Shown here piece by piece: positions 1 to 5,018 of a DNA stretch of 5,018 nucleotides. Both the position numbers and the translations under genes were made by a program. The stretch is from positions 1 through 5,018 of the forward strand of contig JALSSE010000035.1 of assembly GCA_026984415.1 (NCBI GenBank). The letters are read 5' to 3'. Source of the stretch: Hydrogenothermaceae bacterium. Its GTDB lineage: Bacteria; Aquificota; Aquificae; Hydrogenothermales; Hydrogenothermaceae. Each line of letters opens with the position of its first letter. The stretch's first letter is position 1. Below the pieces are notes generated by a model. That model saw only the letters and a program-made list of their open reading frames with translations, did no database searches and was not told where the DNA came from.

Positions 1-937
1 ACAGGATTGTGTAATCTTTTATTCCTGTTTCTTTACTCATTTTTTCGGCTATTTCCTCAACTTCTTCTTTTGTCGTTCCGTGTATCATAGAAAATAGGTT
101 GTACTTCCATTTTTCATTTGTTGTCCTTGTATAACAGTGGGATACAGCCTTGTAAGTTGAGAGGGTATAACCGATTTCGTCAACTATTTCTTCTGGTACA
201 TTCCATACAGCCATTCCATTTGCTTTAAATCCTGCTTTCCTGTGGTAAAGAATTGCTGCAAACCTTCTCATTATTTTATCTTTTTTAAATTCTTCTAATT
301 TTTTCAAAAGTTCTTCTTCTTTCATATTTAAAATTTTTGAATAGTTTTCAAAAGGTTTTTCAACAAGAGGTAAATCTTCCTGTGTAATTTTTATTATTTC
401 TTTGTCTTTTTCTGAAAGTTCTTTTGGTTTGTAGTCCCTTTTTTCAACTTTTTCTTTTTCATCACTTTTGCCTTTAAAGTTAAGTTTTACACCAATTTTG
501 TAAACTTTTACAGACCTTAAAATTGCGTAGTCATTAACTCCAGATTTTTTAGCTAAAATTTCTACTGTTTTATCAAGCCCTATTTTACTGTCAGGTGGAA
601 CTGCAACTGTGAACCATATATTGAATTCGTTGTTTCTTTCGTAGTTATGGCTTACACCTGGGTGTTCATTTATTATTTTTGCTGTTTCGTTTATTTTGTC
701 TTTTGGAGATTTAAAGGCAACAAGGGAACTGTCATATCCTAAAACTTTTGTATCGTATATTGGGGAAATCTGTCTTATAATTTTTTCTTCTTTTAAAGTT
801 TTTAAATTTTCTATAAGCTCTTCCTGTGTAATTCCCAATTTTTCCGATAAAGGTTTAAATGGTTCTGGTTCAAATGGTATTCCTTCCTGAATAACCTGTA
901 AAATATCTTTTTTCAGTTCTTCATTTATAGTTTGCAT
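1..937 (-). CDS. nirDL: Fused siroheme decarboxylase NirDL (AsnC/Lrp-like), partial at its 3' end
   Basis: The frame starts at an ATG at 937 and stays open to the window edge, giving 312 residues with no stop, so only the C-terminus is missing. It holds two tandem copies of the siroheme decarboxylase fold (NirD/NirL/NirG/NirH, AhbA/AhbB), which is related to Lrp/AsnC regulators with a winged-helix part followed by an alpha-beta part. Copy 1 (about 1-155) has IIRQISPIYDTKVLGY at 53-68 and GVSHNYERNNEFNIWFT at 94-110. Copy 2 (about 175-312) has IMRRFAAILYHRKAGFKANG at 222-241, AVSHCYTR at 264-271 and YNLFSMIHG at 279-287. A Lys/Glu-rich linker (about 153-182) joins them. Known role of the family: decarboxylation of siroheme to 12,18-didecarboxysiroheme in the cytoplasm. 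The fused form is known in Hydrogenobacter. AAGGAG at 949-944 overlaps the cobA stop and supports this start. A transcription regulator is the alternative reading of the fold, but the motifs and neighbours argue against it. Confidence 0.93.
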   Translation of the reverse strand, partial: MQTINEELKKDILQVIQEGIPFEPEPFKPLSEKLGITQEELIENLKTLKEEKIIRQISPIYDTKVLGYDSSLVAFKSPKDKINETAKIINEHPGVSHNYERNNEFNIWFTVAVPPDSKIGLDKTVEILAKKSGVNDYAILRSVKVYKIGVKLNFKGKSDEKEKVEKRDYKPKELSEKDKEIIKITQEDLPLVEKPFENYSKILNMKEEELLKKLEEFKKDKIMRRFAAILYHRKAGFKANGMAVWNVPEEIVDEIGYTLSTYKAVSHCYTRTTNEKWKYNLFSMIHGTTKEEVEEIAEKMSKETGIKDYTIL

Positions 938-943
938 CTTTAT

Positions 944-949
944 CTCCTT
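944..949 (-). promoter_or_regulatory. Ribosome binding site of nirDL
   Basis: AAGGAG read on the minus strand, six bases before the ATG at 937. Its first A is the last base of the cobA TGA stop (951-949), so ribosomes ending cobA are placed on the nirDL start. Translational coupling is inferred from this layout. Confidence 0.8.
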
Positions 950-1710
950 CAAACTAAGTAGTTTATTGGGATTTTATTTTCATCAAACCATCTGATTTTA
1001 TTTCTCAGTTTTACAACTTCACCGATTATAAATACAGCAGGTGGAGAAACTTCAGGAGGGTTTTTTGCAACTTCTTTTAGTGTTGATTCAATAACCCTGT
1101 GTTCCTCTGTTGTTCCTTTTTCAATAAAAGCAACAGGTTCCTCTGGATTTCTTCCTATCTCAATTAGTTTTTTTGCAATTTCCTGTCTATTTGTAACTCC
1201 CATAAGAAATACCAATGTATCAATTCCTTTTAACGATTCCCAATCAACATTTTTTTTCTTGTTAGGTGCTTCGTGTCCTGTTATAACGGCAAATGATGCG
1301 GCTATTCCCCTGTGGGTTACTGGTATGCCAGAGTATGCAGGAGCAGAAATTGAAGAAGTTATACCGGGAACTATCTCAAAGGGAACTTCTTTTTCTGAAA
1401 GGTATAAAGCTTCTTCACCACCTCTACCAAAAACAAATGGGTCTCCACCTTTTAACCTTACAACGTTTGGGTATTTTTTTGCATAGAAATATAGTAAAGT
1501 GTTGATTTTGCTTTGTTCCATTGTATGCTTACCGTCGGATTTTCCTACATAAACAAGCTGACAGCTATCTTTTGCATAAGATAGGATTTCTGGATTTATT
1601 AGCCTGTCGTAAAGGATAACATCAGCTTTTTTTATTACTTTTACTGCTTTTACAGTAAGTAATTCTGGGTCTCCCGGTCCTGCTCCTACAATATAAACTT
1701 TACCAATCAT
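949..1710 (-). CDS. cobA: Uroporphyrinogen-III C-methyltransferase (SUMT), CobA/NirE type
   Basis: A complete 253-residue protein, the usual length of a single-domain SUMT. It transfers two methyl groups from S-adenosylmethionine to C2 and C7 of uroporphyrinogen III, giving precorrin-2, the branch point to siroheme, cobalamin and heme d1. Visible family motifs: VGAGPGDPELLT at 8-19 (N-terminal glycine-rich SAM loop), YDRLI at 34-38, VGK at 55-57, VRLKGGDPFVFGRGGEE at 84-100, VPGITSSISAPAYSGIPVTH at 114-133 and FLMG at 168-171. There is no CysG-type dehydrogenase/ferrochelatase domain and no HemD fusion, so precorrin-2 oxidation and iron insertion must be done by another protein. It lies between nirF and nirDL in a d1 cluster, so the functional name nirE also fits; it may serve siroheme and cobalamin synthesis too. 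The start at 1710 is supported by a strong AGGAGG eight bases upstream. Cytoplasmic. Confidence 0.96.
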   Translation of the reverse strand: MIGKVYIVGAGPGDPELLTVKAVKVIKKADVILYDRLINPEILSYAKDSCQLVYVGKSDGKHTMEQSKINTLLYFYAKKYPNVVRLKGGDPFVFGRGGEEALYLSEKEVPFEIVPGITSSISAPAYSGIPVTHRGIAASFAVITGHEAPNKKKNVDWESLKGIDTLVFLMGVTNRQEIAKKLIEIGRNPEEPVAFIEKGTTEEHRVIESTLKEVAKNPPEVSPPAVFIIGEVVKLRNKIRWFDENKIPINYLV

Positions 1711-1718
1711 AACGGAAC

Positions 1719-1724
1719 CCTCCT
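1719..1724 (-). promoter_or_regulatory. Ribosome binding site of cobA
   Basis: AGGAGG on the minus strand, directly after the nirF TAA (1727-1725) and eight bases before the cobA ATG at 1710. It is a near-perfect Shine-Dalgarno sequence in the 14-base gap and fixes the cobA start. Because it lies just downstream of the terminator-like hairpin at 1731-1760, any transcript ending there would lack it. Confidence 0.8.
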
Positions 1725-2789
1725 TTAATCTATAATAAAAATACCCGACGGCGTCGGGACAGTTATTTCCTTTTCAACTTTCCAGTTGTCTGTTTTTAAT
1801 ATTTTTAGTTTATGGTCGTAATAAGAGGTAACATAAAGTTTTTTACTGTCTTTTGAAAATCTCAAATGCATAACCCTTCTTCCAATTTTTATATTTTTTA
1901 TAGGCTTTAAGGTTCTTAAATCTATAATTGTTATGTAATCCTGTTTGTCTCCACTGTAGTTGACTGCTGCAAATTTTTTATTTGGAGATACAGAAATAAA
2001 AACAGGGAGTCCAATAAGGTTTATATATCCATCTATTTTGAATTTTTTAAAATTGAATATTACAGCTTCCCTTTCACCAACTGATGGAATTAACCCTATA
2101 TTTCCAATAATTCCCCATGTTCCAAAGTGTGGAACTTTCATTACAGCTTCTTTTTTTCTTTTAAAATTAAGAGTTTTTTTTAAATATCTGAATGTATCTA
2201 AATTTAGTACACCAAGGCTACTTTCTTTAAAGAACCCTGCAATATATATATTTTTGTATAAAAGGGCATCAAAAGGCATCTGTCCAACGTTTTCATATTT
2301 TTTTACAGGGTTAAAATCTTTATTTTTATCTAAAATCCATATCTGGTCTTTATCCATAAGAGAAAAAACTATCAGATTTTTTCTATGTTTTATCCCAACA
2401 TTTCTTGAATCTGTATTGATTTTTTTTATGATTTCCATGTTTTTTTTGTCTATCACAACAACATCTTTAGGGTCGTAGTTTGCAACAACTATGTAATTTT
2501 TAAGAATTGTAAATCCTATCCCACTGTTTCCAGCTTTAACTTTTTTTATGAGAATGTCTTTTCTTTTATTAATCTTTGACATATATCCATCACGGCTAAC
2601 TGCATAAGCAAAGTTTTCATCTGTTTTTACTGTGGTGTGTGTAGCATTTCCTATATTTTTTATCTCTTTTTTGAACTCTCCATTTTCTATAACTGCAAGG
2701 GCACTTCTTTCCCTTTCTACAACGTAAAGTTTTTCAGCAAATACAAAACTGTTTATTAAAAGAATAAAACTTATTATTAGATGTAGCAT
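1725..2789 (-). CDS. nirF: Heme d1 biosynthesis protein NirF, periplasmic beta-propeller
   Basis: A complete 354-residue protein. Residues 1-18 form a short signal peptide: hydrophobic LIISFILLINSFVFA, with likely cleavage after Ala18 (before EKLYVV). No lipobox cysteine is present, so a soluble periplasmic protein is expected rather than a lipoprotein as in some pseudomonads. The rest reads as repeated beta-propeller blades of the d1-binding type. Family landmarks: a His at 51 followed by FAYAVSRDGYMSKIN at 60-74, QMPFDALLY at 170-178, VPHFGTWG at 219-226, IPSVGEREAVIF at 234-245, GLPVFISVSPN at 260-270 and the closing PTPSGIF at 345-351. There is no CXXCH, which separates it from NirS and NirN. 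NirF is needed for a late step after NirJ and before the final dehydrogenation; its exact chemistry is not fully settled. The gene overlaps the end of nirJ by 13 bases in another frame, with GGAGGA upstream setting the start. The last codons carry an odd GC-rich palindrome. Confidence 0.93.
   Translation of the reverse strand: MLHLIISFILLINSFVFAEKLYVVERERSALAVIENGEFKKEIKNIGNATHTTVKTDENFAYAVSRDGYMSKINKRKDILIKKVKAGNSGIGFTILKNYIVVANYDPKDVVVIDKKNMEIIKKINTDSRNVGIKHRKNLIVFSLMDKDQIWILDKNKDFNPVKKYENVGQMPFDALLYKNIYIAGFFKESSLGVLNLDTFRYLKKTLNFKRKKEAVMKVPHFGTWGIIGNIGLIPSVGEREAVIFNFKKFKIDGYINLIGLPVFISVSPNKKFAAVNYSGDKQDYITIIDLRTLKPIKNIKIGRRVMHLRFSKDSKKLYVTSYYDHKLKILKTDNWKVEKEITVPTPSGIFIID
1731..1760 (-). 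terminator. Candidate intrinsic terminator or attenuator inside the 3' end of nirF
   Basis: On the transcribed strand the sequence is CCCGACGCCGTCGGG (1758-1744), a perfect palindrome around one central base; it can fold as a 6-bp stem CCCGAC/GTCGGG with a GCC loop. It is followed at once by TATTTTTATTATA (1743-1731). A GC-only-but-one stem plus a T-rich tract is the classic form of a Rho-independent terminator. It lies in frame inside nirF, coding for PTPSG, 18 bases before the stop. Translating ribosomes would melt it, so it may act only when nirF translation lags or stops, reducing cobA-nirDL expression. Alternatives: a small dispersed palindromic repeat, or chance built on the conserved PSGIF motif. 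Confidence 0.5.
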
Positions 2790-3865
2790 GCAGGGTCCTC
2801 CATAAAATAGTCACCGTAAACTGCGTATGAACGGGGTCTTGAACTTCCATTGCAGATTTCAATAAATTTGCAGGTACTACATTTTCCTTCTATTTCCCTT
2901 GGGTGTTTTCTCAATTTTGATAAAAGCCCATTTCCATTAAAAATTTCAGAAAATGATTTTTCTTTAACATTTCCTACAGAATGGAAATAAAATGTGTCTG
3001 GTTTGACATTTCCTTTGAAATCAATGTTTATAATCCTTTCTCCTGAACTGTTTCCACCCCAGATTTTTAATCTTTCATACATTTTATCTGATAGTTCTGG
3101 GTATCTTTTTTTAAATTCCTGATAAAGAAGAACTGCATCTGCTTCGTGGTTTCCTGTAACAATGTCTATTCCTACGCCATTTTCAACATATTCAAAGGCT
3201 TTATTTATTATGAATTCTACAGATTTTTTATAATTTTCCCTCTCAACAGAAGAAAGTCTGTTTCCTCTTCCTGTATAAACAAGGTGTGATATGTAAAGTT
3301 TTGGGATGTTCTCTTTTTCTACAAGCTCAAAAATATAAGGGAGGCTTTCTGCATTCATTGAAGAAAAAGTGTACCTTAAACCAACTTTTATTCCTCTGTC
3401 TAAACCAAGTCTGATAGCATTCATAGATTGTTCATAAGCTCCTCTTTTCCCTCTAAAGAGGTCGTGCATTTCTGGTTTTCCATCTATACTTATTCCCAAA
3501 TAGTTAAAATGTTCTTTGATTTTGTCTATATTCTTTTCATTTATTAAAAGCCCATTTGTTGATAAATAGGTCATTATTCCGTGTGATTTTATATATTCTG
3601 ATATTTGATATATGTCCTCTCTCATCAAAGGTTCGCCACCTGAAAGGATGGCTATTTTTATTCCAGATTTTTTTAGTTCAGGGACAACTTTTTTTATTTC
3701 TTCAAAAGATAATTCCCCATCTTTTATTTGATTTGCCGAAGAATAACAGTGTTTACAGTACAGGTTGCAAACGTTTGTTAAATTCCAGATTAGTATTACT
3801 CCATTAAAAACCCTCGGTTCTTTTCCTTTTAAAGTGTCTTTTATGTATTCAGTTATTCTTAACAT
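2777..3865 (-). CDS. nirJ: Radical SAM heme d1 biosynthesis protein NirJ
   Basis: A complete 362-residue cytoplasmic iron-sulfur enzyme. The radical SAM cluster motif CNLYCKHC places Cys33, Cys37 and Cys40 on the SAM-binding [4Fe-4S] cluster; SGGEP at 75-79 is the SAM-contacting motif, and STNG (102-105) and GISIDG (124-129) are further core strands. The C-terminus carries the NirJ-type auxiliary cluster region CSTCKFIEIC at 329-338, then NGSSRPRSYAVYGDYFMEDP (339-358) and a last Cys360, typical of the SPASM/twitch-related domain with a second cluster. NirJ removes two propionate side chains from 12,18-didecarboxysiroheme and leaves oxo groups, giving a heme d1 precursor. Related AhbC/AhbD (heme) and PqqE share the fold, but the CNG...R.R...GD...EDPACY ending and the nirF neighbour point to NirJ. 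Length is slightly below the usual 380-400. The start at 3865 is preceded by GGAG and overlaps the upstream gene by 17 bases. Confidence 0.95.
   Translation of the reverse strand: MLRITEYIKDTLKGKEPRVFNGVILIWNLTNVCNLYCKHCYSSANQIKDGELSFEEIKKVVPELKKSGIKIAILSGGEPLMREDIYQISEYIKSHGIMTYLSTNGLLINEKNIDKIKEHFNYLGISIDGKPEMHDLFRGKRGAYEQSMNAIRLGLDRGIKVGLRYTFSSMNAESLPYIFELVEKENIPKLYISHLVYTGRGNRLSSVERENYKKSVEFIINKAFEYVENGVGIDIVTGNHEADAVLLYQEFKKRYPELSDKMYERLKIWGGNSSGERIINIDFKGNVKPDTFYFHSVGNVKEKSFSEIFNGNGLLSKLRKHPREIEGKCSTCKFIEICNGSSRPRSYAVYGDYFMEDPACYI
2796..2801 (-). promoter_or_regulatory. Ribosome binding site of nirF, inside the nirJ coding end
   Basis: GGAGGA on the minus strand, six bases before the nirF ATG at 2789 and wholly within nirJ codons for the final EDPAC segment. 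With the 13-base overlap of the two genes this predicts translational coupling and fixes the nirF start. Confidence 0.75.
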
Positions 3866-5018
3866 TTTTTTGCTCCATTATGAAGCTGACTAAAGCTTCA
3901 ATTTCCTCTTCAGAAAGTTTTAATTTTGGCATGGCGTTTCTCTGGTATCCTAAAATTTTTGAGATGTGTTCTGGAGTGATTATTTGTGCTTTTATGTATT
4001 CTGGGGTTCTTGTCTGTGCTATCTTTTTGAAAGAAGGTCCAAATGCTTGTGTTGTAGGATTATGACATCCCCAACATTTAGCCATATAAACTTCTCTACC
4101 TAATAAAACAGGAAGGTACTGCCTTGATTTATTTACAAAATTGTATTTTCCGATTGGAATACTTGCAGGATACCTTTTAATTTCTTTTAAAGTTATACTG
4201 TCGTAAAGGATTAAAGCTCCGTCCCTGTCGTAAATGCTGATATATGCAATATTTCCATCACCGTTAAACTCTGTATGTATAACCCTTTTTCCTTTTACTA
4301 CCTGTTTTTCTTTTATTGAAAAATCGTTTTTATCAATTAAAACTATTTTGTCTCCTCCGTTATCAGTCCACAGGTAAGGTGTTTCTGGATGTGTTCTGAC
4401 AAAAAATCCATTGCCGTTTATTTTTACTTTTCTATCAAATTTCCAGTTGTACATCTGCCATATTGTTATGAATGGTTTTGTTATGTGAGGAGTAGCGAAG
4501 AAAAATTTTCCATCTTTATAAAAGAAAGTGGCTGATGCGAGATGGGGCATTCCTTCCATTTTATAATTGAAGATGTAGTTAAAAGTATCTAAATCAATCA
4601 CAGATAAAACAGTGCCGTGTCTTGAAGAACCAACTACGTACTCTTCAAAAGGGTCTATGAAAAAATCCTCAAAAGGTTCTTTCAGGTCAATATACTTTAT
4701 CTTGAAACTATTTAAATCTATAATTCCAAGATAAGGCATATCTCTAAATGTAAAAATAGCTGAATTTTTTTTGTGTAGTTCGTAAACTGCACTGATTTTT
4801 CCTTTTACTTCAAATTCTTTTACAGGGTTTAATGTGTCTGCCGATAAAATCACTATTTTTTCAGGTAGCCAGCAAGATGAGATAATGTATTCTCCATCTC
4901 TTGATACTGCTATATTTCTCTGGTAAATGCAGGCTCTAACTTTTCCGTAGAATTTACCTTCTTTAATGTCATATCTTCCAATCCAACCATCCCTTGATGG
5001 AACAAAAAGTTTTTTACC
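3849..5018 (-). CDS. NirN-like d1-propeller protein with C-terminal cytochrome c domain, partial at its 5' end
   Basis: The frame is open from the window edge at 5018 to a TGA at 3849, giving 389 visible residues; the N-terminus lies outside. Residues 1 to about 295 (counted from the edge) are a cytochrome d1-type beta-propeller: PSRDGWIGRYD near the start, KIVILSADTLNP at 54-65, MPHLASATFF at 157-166, TPHITKPF at 176-183, NGFFVRTHPETPYLW at 203-217, VIHTEFNGDG at 246-255 and GKYNFVNKS at 290-298. This pattern best fits NirN (dihydro-heme d1 dehydrogenase, which forms the acrylate double bond last) rather than NirF or NirS, judged from memory of the families. His178 and His210 may match the distal d1-pocket histidines. 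From about 300 follows a class I cytochrome c domain: CWGCH at 315-319 (covalent heme c and His ligand) and a probable Met363 sixth ligand in RNAMP. It should be periplasmic. The usual NirN and NirS have cytochrome c N-terminally, so this order is odd. An internal GTG at 4853 is not the true start. Confidence 0.83.
   Translation of the reverse strand, partial: GKKLFVPSRDGWIGRYDIKEGKFYGKVRACIYQRNIAVSRDGEYIISSCWLPEKIVILSADTLNPVKEFEVKGKISAVYELHKKNSAIFTFRDMPYLGIIDLNSFKIKYIDLKEPFEDFFIDPFEEYVVGSSRHGTVLSVIDLDTFNYIFNYKMEGMPHLASATFFYKDGKFFFATPHITKPFITIWQMYNWKFDRKVKINGNGFFVRTHPETPYLWTDNGGDKIVLIDKNDFSIKEKQVVKGKRVIHTEFNGDGNIAYISIYDRDGALILYDSITLKEIKRYPASIPIGKYNFVNKSRQYLPVLLGREVYMAKCWGCHNPTTQAFGPSFKKIAQTRTPEYIKAQIITPEHISKILGYQRNAMPKLKLSEEEIEALVSFIMEQKNVKNN
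3873..3876 (-). promoter_or_regulatory. Ribosome binding site of nirJ, inside the end of the d1-propeller gene
   Basis: GGAG on the minus strand, seven bases (CAAAAAA) before the nirJ ATG at 3865, within the last codons of the upstream gene, which ends at 3849. It supports the ATG at 3865 and suggests coupled translation across the 17-base overlap. Confidence 0.65.
4062..4076 (-). other. Heme c attachment motif CXXCH
   Basis: TGTTGGGGATGTCAT encodes CWGCH, the only CXXCH visible in the window. It marks the start of the C-terminal cytochrome c domain of the NirN-like protein. The preceding LGREVYMAKC and the later GPSFKKIA, RNAMP and LSEEEIEALVSFI match the helix-loop layout of class I cytochromes c. 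Confidence 0.93.

Noticed and set aside
696..890. Plus-strand frame opposite nirDL
   Set aside because: Antisense to the conserved NirD half; no family resemblance.
1..937. nirDL as an Lrp/AsnC transcription regulator
   Set aside because: Automated annotation often says this because of the shared fold, but the tandem siroheme-decarboxylase motifs and the d1 gene neighbours point to the enzyme.
1259..1505. Two plus-strand open frames opposite cobA
   Set aside because: Both lie within the strongly conserved SUMT motifs of cobA on the other strand and overlap each other; they are shadows.
1960..2478. 172-residue open frame on the plus strand opposite nirF
   Set aside because: It is fully antisense to a well-supported nirF, has no recognisable motif and no good ribosome site; it arises from AT-rich codon bias on the other strand.
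3441..3461. Inverted repeat CCTCTTT / AAAGAGG with a 7-base loop inside nirJ
   Set aside because: It lies mid-gene with no T-run on either side and encodes the LFRGKRG segment with ordinary codons; likely chance.
3556..4065. Plus-strand frames opposite nirJ (3556-3807) and the cytochrome c domain (3880-4065)
   Set aside because: Both are reverse-complement readings of clearly conserved coding sequence.
4171..4195. AT-rich inverted repeat around CTTTTAATTTCTTTTAAAG
   Set aside because: Short and weakly pairing in an AT-rich coding region; expected by chance.
4851..4853. GTG at 4853 as the start of the NirN-like gene
   Set aside because: The same frame stays open for another 55 codons to the window edge and encodes matching propeller sequence (SRDGEYIISS, PSRDGW), so the gene starts outside the window.
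1..5018. A wholly new biological system in this window
   Set aside because: Every gene fits the known heme d1 pathway; what is unusual concerns domain order and a regulatory-looking hairpin, not an unknown system.

Overview
The window is a single minus-strand gene cluster for making heme d1, the cofactor of cytochrome cd1 nitrite reductase (NirS). Five genes are seen. In transcription order (high to low coordinates) they are: a partial NirN-like d1-propeller protein with a C-terminal cytochrome c domain (5018-3849), nirJ (3865-2777), nirF (2789-1725), a uroporphyrinogen-III C-methyltransferase cobA/nirE (1710-949), and a fused siroheme decarboxylase nirDL that runs off the low edge (937-1). 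There is almost no non-coding DNA: two junctions overlap by 13-17 bases and two are 11-14 bases long. No stretch over 300 bases lacks a gene. The promoter must lie beyond position 5018.

Organism: base composition is AT-rich (roughly one third G+C by eye) and the proteins are rich in Lys, Glu and Ile. A single-chain NirDL is known from the thermophile Hydrogenobacter thermophilus. Together these suggest a denitrifying thermophile of the Aquificales, perhaps an AT-rich lineage such as the Hydrogenothermaceae. This is inference; no rRNA or other taxonomic marker is present.

Pathway: CobA/NirE methylates uroporphyrinogen III to precorrin-2, which other enzymes convert to siroheme. NirDL decarboxylates siroheme to 12,18-didecarboxysiroheme. 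NirJ (radical SAM) replaces two propionates with oxo groups. NirF and a NirN-type dehydrogenase then act in the periplasm on the last steps, finishing with the acrylate double bond. The window therefore covers nearly the whole specific pathway from precorrin-2 formation onward, except siroheme formation and nirS itself.

Most worth a second look: (1) a perfect GC-rich palindrome followed at once by a T-rich run, inside the last codons of nirF, which looks like an intrinsic terminator or attenuator embedded in coding sequence; (2) the C-terminal cytochrome c domain on the NirN-like protein, the opposite of the usual N-terminal placement. I see no phage, transposon, CRISPR or RNA gene, and no wholly unknown system.
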